From the NCBI GenBank assembly GCA_036852015.1, contig JAANDG010000042.1:124001-188000 (forward strand): a DNA stretch of 64,000 nt, written 5' to 3'. The translations under genes were made by a program, and so were the position numbers. The notes under the pieces were generated by a model. The model searched no databases. It was not told where the DNA came from and worked only from the letters and a program-made list of their open reading frames with translations. Shown here one piece after another: positions 44,285 to 57,496 of this stretch. Each line of letters begins with the position of its first letter. Positions within the stretch are counted from its first letter, which is position 1. This DNA is from Pelodera strongyloides (lineage: Eukaryota; Nematoda; Chromadorea; Rhabditida; Rhabditidae).

Positions 44285-47200
44285 AAAGTTTAACGAAAGT
44301 TAGCTCTAAGAAGGAGACAATACGGCGACTCCAAAAAAAATGCGAATTTGAATATGGTTTATATATGTAAACATGCACTCTGGCTACTGTGTGGCTTATA
44401 GCACACTAATCGACCAACGTTCAAGGAAAATGCTTGTTTATTGTGTGTTTTGAGAGTGCGTTTCACCTTTTGCTCCAAAACAAATTTCATCACCAAAACA
44501 ACTTTCCATCTGGTGTGCCCAGAATGGTCTTTGTTTTGTTTCTCGTCGAACAAATAAACAGAAGCAACAGTTACGCCCAAGAGTAATTAATAATAGTTGA
44601 GAGGTGATAGGAAAGGAAGAAACCGAGACGTATCGAGGAGAGTTGCTTTGCGTATTTTTTTGTGCAGAAGAATCCGCAATACTCGTCAAACATAGTTCGC
44701 GGCTATGGAAGAATGGAAAATATATGCGTTCATATAGTGCAAAGCACAAAAACTTCACGCTATATTTGAAGTTTCTTGAAGTATAAAAATGAGCAAGTGA
44801 ATTGCGCTTAATTAAGGTTAAATTGTGAAATGACTAATAAAGATTCGGTTAGGAATTTCGCGGATGACTCGCTTACTATGGGGATCAAAGATTTGTGATG
44901 CGGGGGAGGCGCCTATGGTTTAAACTTGCCATCGACAGATGTTTCTCTGGATGGTCGATAAAATCCAAGAGAGAATAGCAGTAAACAACCGTGAAATACG
45001 GAGAGCCGACTGCTAAAAACATTGGGTAGTTGTGTTGCTTTGCACCGTATTGGAATTCGTGCTTTGTTATTGCTTACTCATTGTAATCGGAAGAGATAGT
45101 ATCTCAACACGTTGTAACCAAACGGTAGGCAGAGAACTTGAAAATACGCTTGCACAATCACGTGTACAAACTTAAGAACAGAAGCGCATTAATGGCCATT
45201 AAATGAAATTAGAGTTGAGGAGGCCGTCACCTATTATGTGTTGCCCATCACTAAAGGTTCGCTGGGAAAAGTTTACCCGGGCGGTGGGGGCAGGACCCGG
45301 CACGCCTCTCGCAGTGACAGTTGAGGGTAGAATGCAATAAACATCCAAGTTTCTCGCGAAAACATCACAAGTCTCCGCCCATTGTTTGGCATTAGGCCAT
45401 GTACCCTTGAAAGACCTCTTTTTTTTACTGGCGTCTCTTCAGAAATAATGGTCTCTGAATTTTCAAGAAGCAATTTAATGTTTCGTCCACAATTGAAATG
45501 GATTTCTTTTCCAAAATCGAGAGAAATCTAACAAGCAGCGTCTCCAGTTTACCAATAGTGTTCTCCGAGAGTTTCTCAATTGTGGATCATTGAGTGAGCA
45601 AAGAATCTCCTCACCAGTTGTTTATCTGCTGTTTTCCGCAGTTTGTCTTCTTCATCTAACCGTCTGTTGCACACACGCACTCCTCTTCAATTTCACTCTA
45701 AGCATCATTATGTTACGTATCTCTCGAAATAACATATATTTCTGCTCTTGCATTATTCTCTCCCACACACTCTTTCACGCTCTCGCACCACCTCTTACAT
45801 CTCTCTTCGCACTGTTGTCTCTGCTCCTCATGCCCTCCTACCAATAAAAACAAGGCTGAGTCACAATTTTTAACCAAACTCGTTTTTGAAAGCTAGGTAT
45901 TTTTACTATTGCATGCATTTTCGGTAACCGGTCCACACTCCCAATACGTTTAATGTGATCATTTTACCGAAAATGAATAAGACATCTTGGAACAATTTGC
46001 TGCCCGGAAAACAGCTTCGCAATCTAATAAGTGCGACTTTCAAGGAGAAATCATAGTGGCACGTACGTATGAATAGGGCAAGGCACCATACCCATACTAT
46101 ATATGGTGATGTATTATTATGAGAGCACAGCTGTCACGTGCCTCTTGGGGAGAAATATTTTGATCACAAGTTTTCTAACTATCTGGTCGAAAGAAACAAA
46201 AAAATTAATGTGACAGTTGCGTTAAAATGATAAAAAAAAGAAAGAGTACGATGTGTGGAACGATAAAATGAAATCAACACGGTGGCACACCCTCTCTGTG
46301 GGGGCTCCACACAAATGCACACACGTGGTTGGGAAATACTTTCAAGGTTTACGCACATCGCTAAGCTATTCCAATTTCCTAGTGAGTATCAATCACTTGC
46401 TAAAAATCCAATGGACAATTGAAGATATTTGAAGGTGAATCAGCTAACAAAAATGTGATGAAACATCAACAACTAAGTATAAAGTATCGAGTCAAACAAC
46501 ACAACTGGATGGATGGGTGTATGACAGTTCCAGTGACCAATGGTTACTTTATAGGCGGCAAATGGGCTGTCGGTCAACCTTGTGTGAGGGAGGGTCAAGA
46601 GCGGGTCATATCGGATTGAGAGGGGTATAAATATCTTTTCACAACACACGTCGTCCCACGGCCTTCACTCACATCTGAGTAACACCCAACCCAATGCGGA
46701 TAAACACATAGGGATTTGGTAACGACAAATTCTTAGAATGTACAAAATCATTGTTTACACTTACCAATATTATATTTTCAAGTTACCAAGATTATATTTT
46801 CAATCATCACATGTGAGCCTTTTGGATAAGCTTTTTGGCCAACGACGGTCATAATAAACATTAAAGAGAACCATATTGTAATATTGCTTCCGCGGTTGGG
46901 CTCTGGCCAATCTACGGCACGAAGCACATAAAATTGTGAGTGCCTGCTCTCTATTACAACAAAACATTCGAGCGAGATCCCAGTAAATACATATTTTTGG
47001 GTGGAAAAAAGGGGAGCGTGTAGCATATTTTAGGGGCAATGGTGGAGAGCTAAGTACACTTGCAATATTAGGAAGGCATCATTGACTAACACGGGATACT
47101 TCAAAACAAACCAAAAAAGTGTTGAAGTGTGGATGCTTTTATGAGTCTAAAATACTCTACTCAGGATCAAAGTAGGCCATATATACTTGAGTTTACCTAC

Positions 47201-49385
47201 CCAACTCGGCGCACGAAGTACAAACATGCGAGTGACTAGTGCAAATTGTGAAATCAACAACAAATATTATTTGCGCACTTTATCTATCTGAGAGATGATG
47301 AGGGGGATTGTTTTCACACACACACACGCAAAACAGTGGTCGGTCGCAAAAACAAATTTGTTTACGATTTGGGATTGTTGGTTTACAAGTCCAGTACAAA
47401 AAACACAATTAGTGCATGATACTTCGAAATTAGTTCACGCTCATCTATGCTGTTTGCTCGTTTAACTCACAAGCGAAAAATTAAAGCAAAACTAAAATAC
47501 TCACTCTTTCCAATACCTCGTATCTAGAAAAAAAAAAACAAAAAAAAAATCATTTTATAGTTGGCTAGCAAAAGAGCGTTGCTCTTTTCCAAGTTGAACT
47601 CAGTAATTGTTCGACTACAGCGGACGTTATTTGAAAACGTATTGTGTTTTATTCGCTAGGGAACGAATGAAACACACGAATGCACAACTAATGACAGGAG
47701 CCGAATCGTTAATTCCATTTTCTGAACAACGAAAACAATTCATGTATGTGGAGACTTGCTTCACAGTCAAGCAGGTATGCGCTACTACGCAAACAACAAT
47801 GTATGATGTCTGCATACATATTGAGTCAGCAATTGAAACGCAAAAAAACTTGAGTTGTGGCTTGATTCATATTCCATTACTAGGAAAAGTAGACCACTTT
47901 TGCAGCCGCAGCGGTATTGATCCTAAAACGGCACAGATGAACAATGAGTATTGTCCCAATAATACAAAAAGATGACCACTTTATATCGACAACCATTACT
48001 GCGCCGAAATTGAGTAGCCTTTGAATATTGTTGTCATTGGTCTCATTGTAAACTATGAAATTTGATTACGGAATGTGAAGTCGTTTCTTTTTAGTAAACA
48101 ACTGTAAAAAATAAGAACACAAGAATTCGTGGACAAAATCTAGATTGGAGTAGAGTGATGCTTAATTGTGAAATAAGCAAGTTGTGTTTTCCTCATGAAA
48201 GCCAATAAATTAATGCCAGATAAAAAATCATTTTGTTTTAAATATGTTTGTATGCATATGCAGTTGGTCCATATCTACCGTTTAAAAATAAAGGTTTTTG
48301 ATCACTGACCGGTAATTTTCTTGAAATTTAAGAAATTTGTTTTCAACATGAGTCACACATTACCAATTTGTTTCGTTTTTTTTTACCGTTACCGCACATT
48401 ACATTTTTGTGCGCGTACGTACGACCTTCAAAAAGGGAAAAATCAAACCAACAACTGCCCATGAAAGAGTGGAGTTGTGGATTGGAGTTGGGAACCTTTG
48501 AGACAATTTCTTCATGCGACAAGCCTGATCCTGAACTACAAGAACGGACTAACATCTTACAGGAACTGTAATGCATTCATGATAGTTAATCGAGGTAAAC
48601 AAATTTTGACAACAGTGTACGTGCATCTGACAACACCTTGGACATTCTGCAGAAGGCTGAAAGACTGCAATTTTCTTTCAAGTTGTTCACAAAAATAATC
48701 AGTGCAAATTAACACCGTTTTATTTTAATCAACATATCTGCAAATAAAATGTCATCATTACACTGCGTTTATGTCAATTCCTCGACTTCCCCTCGCTTCC
48801 ATAAACAAACGCAGCATAAGTCAACATCATTTGTTCACTTTTATATATGCAAACTCTTTAGAAATTGTCCACTGTTCACCGAATGATAGTATATAAGCCG
48901 TCCCTATCAATAAATAAACAAAAGTTCGCAGGGTTCCAGAAACGATGCGAGAGCGTGTATCTGAACGAACGTCCCATTTTTAATTTCTGATGATTTCCGC
49001 AAACAAAACTTACAGTCAGTAGAAATTCACAATTGTATGCATGTCCGGCAAGCATGAACAAACGATGAATTTGTTTTTCTTGATACTTAACATCTTGCAC
49101 ATGGTTCTATTACAATCCGGATAAATTTTTAGAATGAAGGAGGTTATTTTGTAATCTCCTTCTGTGATAAATGACCCATGGTCCCGTGCTGATCCCAATA
49201 CACAACAACTGTCCATTTGTTCGTTCAAGGATACAAATTCGCACGCACAAACTTTTTACGAGACTGCAGCAAACTACATTACTTGAGGCGTTCAGCTTGA
49301 AGCGTATTTCGGCTTTATCTTGGTCTATCTGTGTTTTTTCCCACTGCGCCAATTTGTAGTTGATGCGAAATAGTGTGTAATATTC

Positions 49386-49388
49386 CAG
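49386..49388 (+). promoter_or_regulatory. Possible spliced-leader acceptor, mannosidase
   Basis: The sequence atattccag lies 7 bases before the first ATG. Confidence 0.5.
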
Positions 49389-49395
49389 GCAGCAA

Positions 49396-52300
49396 ATGAT
49401 GCTAGTCTCACTTCTTTTAATTCTACTGTTCACTTTTGCTGTTAGCGTCCCATTCAAGGATACCGGAGGTCGGCTCAGAGAAGATGCTACCTGCTCATGG
49501 AATGTGGGTTTATTTGGCAGAACCAAGATTTAGCCTTCGATCCTGATGCACGTGACGTAGATGTGTCGTATTGATTGGAAGAAACCTAAGTAGAAATGAT
49601 TTTATTTACGATCTTTAGAAATGTCCACCTTCTGATAGGGGTGACGGCGTGATCAACGTGCATCTGCTCCCGCATACACATGACGACCTCGGATGGATCA
49701 AGACCGTCGACCAGTACTATTGGGGATGTGCGATTTATGTTTACAATCATTATAGATTCTTAGGGTAGTTTAGAAAAACCGTGCTTTCCGGGTTTTCACA
49801 CAGTTTCGTTGAATTCGTTAATAGTATACTCTATTTTAGCCAAACCAGATCTGGTCCCAGTCGGAGTGCAATACATTTACAATACTGTGATCGACGAACT
49901 CGAGAAACATCCTGATAGAAGGTAATTATCAGTTTTTTTATTTGTGTTTCTGTGTTCTTCAGTGTGCCTCCTGAACCTTGTTTTTTTCAGATTTTCCTTC
50001 GCAGAGACGGGTTTCCTGATGAGATGGATTGAAAGTCACGATGACTTTCAGAGGCACAGACTTCAGAAACTGGTGAAGAGAGGTGCAAAAATTGGAACAA
50101 AATGTTAGTCTGTCACTTGTAAGGGAGCCAAATAGAATACATACACATGCGCATATTTTTAGGACAAATTGAAATCATTGGTGGCGGATGGGTGCAGAAT
50201 GACGAAGCCTCTTCACATTATGTCGATATCATTGACCAATTCACTCTTGGGTTTGTTTTTGAGCTTTTTTTTACTGGCTATGTTTTATACAACTATGTGA
50301 AAGATAATTAATCTATATTCGGGTTTCCACTAATGCTAAAATCTCCATCAGGCTGCATAAATTGGAACAATTATTCGGTGAATGTGGGCAACCAAAAGTA
50401 GGATGGCAGATTGACCCATTCGGACACAGTCGAGAAATGGCCAACTTGTATGGAATGGTGCGTTTCTCTCCGGGTATATTTCGAGGAAAATCGTTTCGAC
50501 CTCATGCGGCAGAGGTGAAGAAATTTCTAATACATCACATTCTAGATGGGATATTCATCGTTGTTCTTCGCCCGAATTCATTACCTGGAGAAAGAATTGC
50601 GCCTTCAAAACAAGAGCTTGGAGTTTATTTGGAACGCATCTGATGATTTAAGTGAGTTGCTTTCAGATTTCGTGCGTTTCTGCGTTAATACATAATAACA
50701 TATTGACTCATTTGCAGAAACACAGATCCTGACCGGAGCCTTCTTCCAAGACAATTATGGTCCACCTCCTGGATTCTGTTTTGATGCCATGTGTGGAGAT
50801 GACCCCATCCAGGTACATCATATTAATATTATAAAATCTATATACATGGTAGACAATGAAAATATAAAAATTACAAAGATAAAACATAAAACGCATTTAA
50901 GATCTGCTGAGAAGTGCCCTAAATTATGTTTGGACGTATCTCTAGCATAAGCTACGGCAATCATTCTATAAAGGAGAATAGTTTACTTTTTTTTGAAGCC
51001 GCGTGTGTACGCAACGAAATCCATTCATAAAGAAAATTTTCTATTCACAATCGAATGAGAACATACAAAATCTTTGCCGCTGGCGGGATTCGAGCCCACA
51101 GCAGCACACAATCTCTCGCTTCACAGTCCAACGCTCTACCTGCTGAGCTATTCTTGCTTATCACAAGGATAATCCTCTGCCCTACATACATCACCTTCAA
51201 TAGCAAATTTGCATGGTAGCATTAGTCGAGGGGTGATCCAAACTGATTATTATACGTTTCCCCAATCAGAGACGTGTGAATGTGTGGGAAGAGAAAGAGA
51301 CGAGAGTTAACTTTTTAAATTGTAGCAATCCTTTTTTAAATAGGGAAACAATCGGCCGAAGGCCGATTCCTCCAGTCGGAGAAGAGCCCGTAGGGCTCTT
51401 CGAATGGCTGGTCATTAATAGAACCTCAACGAATGCCGGAACTAAAACAACCACACTCCAAGTAAACCTTTGACTTTTGTTGCAGTATAACCCAGACCTC
51501 GAGGGATACAACGTAGAAGAAAAAGTCAAGCTCTTTGTCAACCATGTCACGAATCAGGTAACGAAACAACTTTTATGCTGTGCAGGAGGCAAGCTGGTGG
51601 GTGATGATGGAAGATATTGTCATTTTAACAGTTTTCAGTCATCATTTCAAAGAACGACGAATGTGATGCTTCTAATGGGAAGTGACTTCCAATACACGAA
51701 TGCAAATATGTGGTACGAGAATCTGGACAAACTGATACAAATTATCAATTCCAGGGTAAATTGTCCTTTACATCATACTGCGTTAGAATATACGTTTTCA
51801 GCTTGTGCTTTGCAAAGTAATATGTCTCGTTTCAGAAAGACCTGAAGATCCACGTCGCCTACTCGACCCCCTCGTGCTATGTTAATGCAATTACCAGCGC
51901 TCAACCTCGTCTGCCAGTGAAAAACGATGATTTCTTCCCGTCAGTTTGGTTTGACTAATAAATAACAAGACCGCATTACCACACTATTTTCGAAAGAGCG
52001 GCGATATTTCAGATATGCATCCTCGGAGCACAGTCTCTGGACAGGATATTTTACGAGCCGTCCAGCATTCAAAGAGATGATTAGAAAAGCTAGTTCCTAC
52101 CTTCAGGTTGGTGTTATGCGCAGTTTAGACTTTGTGACGTTTTTTACCATCAACTGCCGCTTCTTTTGTAGAGAAAAAAAAGGCTTTTGAATAAAAATGA
52201 TCTTTTGTAGCTAGCCAAGCAGCTGGATGCTCAGTTTTTCTTGGGGCCGGAGGATGACAGCGATGTGGAAGTGATGCAAAGAGCCTCTGCTTTGGCACAA

Positions 52301-55300
52301 CATCATGACGCTGTCACGTAATTTATCTTATTTAATAATATATAATTAAAACTGTTTCTAGCAAAGATGATTGCATGTAACAGTTATAGTTAATCAAAGT
52401 CAACCATTCAGTGGAACAGCGAAGGAAAATGTGACTAGAGATTACGAGAAGAGATTGCACAAGGGACTACTGGAATTGCAGGTACCATAAAACTAAACAC
52501 TGTCACTTCTCGGTTTTTCCAAATTTATCCGCTCTAGTATCTCTGATTGTCTTCAATTCAGTCCGTCATTGACGATACAATGGATAAGGCTATATTTAAC
52601 TACTCAAGAGGCGATACAGCCAAAGGAACCCTTTGTCTTCTTTCAAACGAAACTATCTGCCCAATAACAAGGTAAATAATAATGTCGATATAAACATGAA
52701 TCCACTAAATTATAAAAAAATATTGTTTCTTTGATTGGAATTTTGTAGCGCGAATGGAATCGTCGCCATCACAATTTTCAATAGTAAGGCGCAGACAGCA
52801 AAAACCGTCGTCAAAGTACCATATTACTGGAGAAATGCGGTTGTGATTGATCCGAAAGGAAACAAAGCACCAGCTCAGGTAAGGCGAGAGTTGTAATTAT
52901 TGGTTTGTATATCAAAGGGAGAAAAGTGTTATCTTCCATTAGAAACCCATTTTATCACAGATAGTAATGTGGATAATTAATAATTAAAACATTTAGTTGG
53001 TGAAGACTTTTCAAATTCCAACGATTCACACTGCAGAAACAGCGCCTTTCGAATTGTATTTCCCAGTGGAGGTAGCACCTCTCGGATTCAGCACTTACTT
53101 CATCGATAACTCAACATCAACGTATGTGGATAATTTTTTTATATATTTATCTCCAATAGAAAGACTCAATAAAAGCCAGCAACGAGAAAATATATCACAA
53201 ACATTCTAACAAGGGGACAAGCTTACAGCGCGAGTCACTGCAATTACAACTTTGTATATGTCTCTGTTATTTAATTAAAAACAACGTTCGATATTTAGCC
53301 GGGAGTCAATTACATCCCGTTCTTCCAAGAAGATTGCAGCAAAATCCAACAATGAACCGAAAACTTCCATTGAAAATGAGGTCTGTCAGATACCAATTCG
53401 TTTTCCCATCTTTTAATTGTTATAAAAAAGCAGTCCGTCCCATATTCATATTTCAGTTCTTGCGGGTGAATTTTGACGAGAACGGCTTTTTGTGCTGTAT
53501 TCACGACAAAGTGCAAAACATCACAAGAAAATTGAGGCAGCAGTTCTTTTATTACGAGGTAAATATTCTCTAAAAATGATTCAAGTTGTTTAAAGACTAC
53601 TCACTACTTTCACAGTGTAATATTCTGAAAGTTAATTAAACGAGTTAAAAAGTCGTGTTTAGGGACAGAATAAAACAAGCAGCCAACCTTCTGGAGCCTA
53701 CATCTTCAGACCGGCACAGCAGGATCCTAAACCGTTTAATCCAACCATTAAACTTGAAGTAGTAAAGGTAAACGACATTGTAAACAAATACCGGGCACGC
53801 ATAATTGTGAGGACCTATAAACAGCTAATTGTGAAACCATGACTTCTTAGGGTCCGCTTATTCAAGAAGTTCGGCAAACTATTTCCCCATGGGTTTATCA
53901 AATTATTCGACTCGATGCCAACTCCACGCATATACAATTCGATTGGATTGTTGGACCGATTCCCAAAGAAGAAAAGTTTGTTTTGTCTTTTCTGAGTGTG
54001 AATTTAGCTGTACACACGAAGTCTCTATTTACCATAGAGATAAGGGCCAAACAAGTGCATAAGAGTGTCCGAAGGTTAATGATGTTTTGAAGGAATCCCA
54101 TTGCAAAGGAAATTGTCACCCGATACATCACTGATATTGCATCGAACGACATCTTTTACACGGATTCCAATGGCCGCCAGATGATCAAGAGAAGGTATGG
54201 TACACATTTCACTGTGCCTTGTTGTGCACACTAAAACTCATGCATTTATCATAAGATAAACACCTCTTCAGAGCGAACTTCCATCCATCCTTCAAGTACG
54301 TTGATTCGGAACCAGCTGCTGCCAATTATTACCCTGTAACGAATCGAGTGTTTATCAACGATGACAAGAGCCAATTGACTGTTTTGGTGGATCGGGCTGA
54401 GGGCGCAACGAGTAGAAATGGATACATCGAGCTGATGGTGAGATATTGTTTTGTAGCACATTATCTTTCGTAGAAACGATTATTGTTAGTATTATCAATT
54501 TATGGAACACCTAGCACGACTACTGTTTCTTTGCGGACATATCGATCTTTTAGCTTCATCGTCGCTGTTTCGCAGATGATCATTGGGGAGTTGAGGAGGC
54601 ACTGGACGAGCCAGGCACTGATGGCAAGGGATTAGTTGTCAGGGGAACACATTGGATTCTTCTTGGAAAAGAAAAGGTGAAGATATTGAATGTTTATAAG
54701 AAAGCGACGATTTGAAGTCATCCTAAAAGGGCACCCGAAATGATAGTGTAAGATCTCATTGTCAGTAGTGAACTCTAGTGTATCATTGACAATAATAGAG
54801 ATTCTGTTGCAGAACGCCGCAAATGTGCATCGCCCACTGGCCCAGACGCTCTTTAACCGTCCAATCATGTCCTTTGCACCGATTAAATCAATCGCGGAAT
54901 ACAAGCAGAAGTACACCACAGAGGTATGGTTTGTGCATTCGATTTGGTTAATTCATCTTAAAAATTGTCTAAATTCTGCTATTATTTTTATATACCATTT
55001 TAGTACTCTGGTTTGACAAGAGAATTGCCCTCGTTCGTGAACCTGCTCAGTCTTGAAAAGAGAGGAGCTCATGATAAGCTTCTTATTAGACTTGAGCATA
55101 TCTTCCAAAGCGAGGAGGACGAGAAGAACTCACAACCGAAAGTGGTCGACCTCACAGTAAGCTTTGTGATGATTTGAACCAATAAAGCACTACCAAAGTC
55201 AAGAACCAAAAACCAACGGAAATATAAATTAATTTTTGACTAATCCGAACACATAGGGAACATCCGAACATATACAAAATGTAAAATAAACAGTATCGTA

Positions 55301-55702
55301 TAAATGTATCACGGCGCAATATAGAAATTAAGTGATAAATCAAGTGAAAATAAATATATCAAAAAGTCATCACCATAACTTAAAATAAGTGAGAAATCTC
55401 ACACATTTCAGAACCTATTTACTCAATTCACAATTGATGAAATTAACTTCTTGTACCTTGGAGCCAATATGAACAAGACGACAATTATTCCACAAGGTAT
55501 GCACTTTTCTATAACAATAACCATCGCCATATTGCAGTAACTGCGCAACCGAACTTGAACGATTTGCTTAACTGCATTCCCATGAAATCTTCAATCTTTC
55601 CTTTATTTAGGCCGCCAAATTTCGCTGAATCCGATGGACATTGTCACAATGGAATGTCATGTATCAAAGAAGAAGAAGAGTCTTCTACAAAATGTAAAAT
55701 AA
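49396..55702 (+). CDS. aman-1: Lysosomal alpha-mannosidase (GH38)
   Basis: Cleaves terminal alpha-linked mannose during glycoprotein breakdown in lysosomes. The 28 exons are all phase-consistent and give 986 residues, the normal family length: 49396-49503, 49619-49727, 49840-49921, 49991-50082, 50163-50250, 50352-50457, 50546-50651, 50718-50812, 51486-51557, 51639-51755, 51836-51939, 52013-52106, 52211-52317, 52412-52481, 52562-52671, 52749-52878, 52997-53121, 53299-53380, 53457-53558, 53663-53767, 53851-53975, 54093-54194, 54272-54437, 54554-54676, 54813-54923, 55004-55156, 55412-55496, 55611-55702. Signal peptide about 1-19. Zinc ligands are His57 and Asp59 (PHTHDDLGW), the nucleophile is Asp181 (IDPFGHS), and the third metal region is QHHDAVTGT near 422. 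[20 protein letters not shown] and YSTPSCYV are family blocks, and the C-terminal barrel has LHRRC and [15 protein letters not shown] sites are plentiful. MAN2B1-type rather than Golgi, as there is no N-terminal TM anchor. Confidence 0.96.
51074..51157 (-). pseudogene. tRNA-like sequence in a mannosidase intron
   Basis: On the minus strand the A box TAGCTCAGCAGG, an anticodon-like loop CTGTGAA (GUG if real), a T arm GTGGG-CTCGAAT-CCCGC and a following TTTT are clear. The acceptor ends do not pair and the anticodon stem is poor. It is antisense to the host gene, in intron 50813-51485. It could be a decayed tRNA gene or the head of a tRNA-derived SINE. Confidence 0.7.
55275..55306 (+). repeat. 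Copy of the mannosidase stop-codon region in an intron
   Basis: caaaatgtaaaataaac-gtatcgtataaatg here matches 55688-55719, which spans the last codons and stop of the mannosidase, with two mismatches in 32 bases. Confidence 0.8.
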
Positions 55703-55769
55703 ACCATATCGTATAAATGATGCGCAACAATGGTTCATGGTTGATAAATAATTCTTTATTTCTGTACAT

Positions 55770-56196
55770 TTATTCTCCCTTAGTATTTCCATAGTATGGC
55801 GGCATTGGTGGGTAGAAATATTGATGTTGTGTATTCCAGTATTGATTGCCTCCTGCGAAGTTCTAAACGCTGGCATTGCAAACAGAATTCTTGGAATTAT
55901 CACACAGATTATTAACAGTACCCGTCTTATTTCTAGACTTTCTTTCGCATTGATAGTCTGGAAAGATATCTTAATCTCGTAATTCGTCTTAAGCAAATCG
56001 AACAAGTAATTTTTCTTAAGCAAATCGGACAAGTAAGCAAATTGAAATTCAAATTAGAAAACACATAAATTATTCTGTGGTATTGGATGTATTTGACTAC
56101 GAAGGGAAATTTATAAAAATTAACCAACCTGTACTCCCTGTACTCTGTCCACGGTTTCCAATATTGGATAACCCCCTTGTGGTACAATTTTCGACA
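55770..56196 (-). CDS. Tentative small gene, 5' end unresolved
   Basis: Not recognised. Three candidate exons, 56129-56196, 55922-55957 and 55770-55862, join in phase 0 with acceptable splice sites. They encode VSKIVPQGGYPILETVDRVQ..., TINAKESLEIRR and a Tyr/Pro/Asn/Gln-rich tail (NQYWNTQHQYFYPPMPPYYG) ending at TAA. No ATG is found for the first exon, whose frame is closed just upstream. It is convergent with the mannosidase, with the stops 68 bp apart. Could be a small secreted or disordered protein, extra 3' exons of another gene, or chance. Confidence 0.35.
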
Positions 56197-56492
56197 CTTA
56201 AATAGAAACCAATAAATATGAACGCTTCAAATCACAAATCAATTTATTTCAAGTCTATTTGTACACGTTTGATGACGCAACCAAATTACGGTAAATTGAT
56301 TCAACTACATCAGTAACCTTAGGTTTTGACTTTTTATTTAATAATTCGACTAATAAGTAATATCGAGAACGAAACCGCATAGACATTGCGATGAAGCTGT
56401 CACTCAGCAATGCTACGTACTATACAACCAATGCGTACTTCCCGTGTCGCATTCTTTAATGCAGGGCTCGGAGAAATTTCGGATAAGTTTGA

Positions 56493-57496
<1,004 letters not shown>

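Larger units (their letters stand above)
44265..49395. other. Intergenic, ~5.1 kb
   Basis: No coherent exon series on either strand. Contains short CA/AC runs near 47320 and a small duplicated block (ttaccaa-attatattttcaa) at about 46764-46800. Should contain promoters for protein B (left) and the mannosidase (right); no motif is assigned. Confidence 0.45.

Noticed and set aside
47607..47975. 122-residue frame on the + strand
   Set aside because: No domain, no splice support, composition of intergenic DNA.
49110..49526. 138-residue frame on the minus strand
   Set aside because: Antisense across the mannosidase first exon and its upstream DNA.
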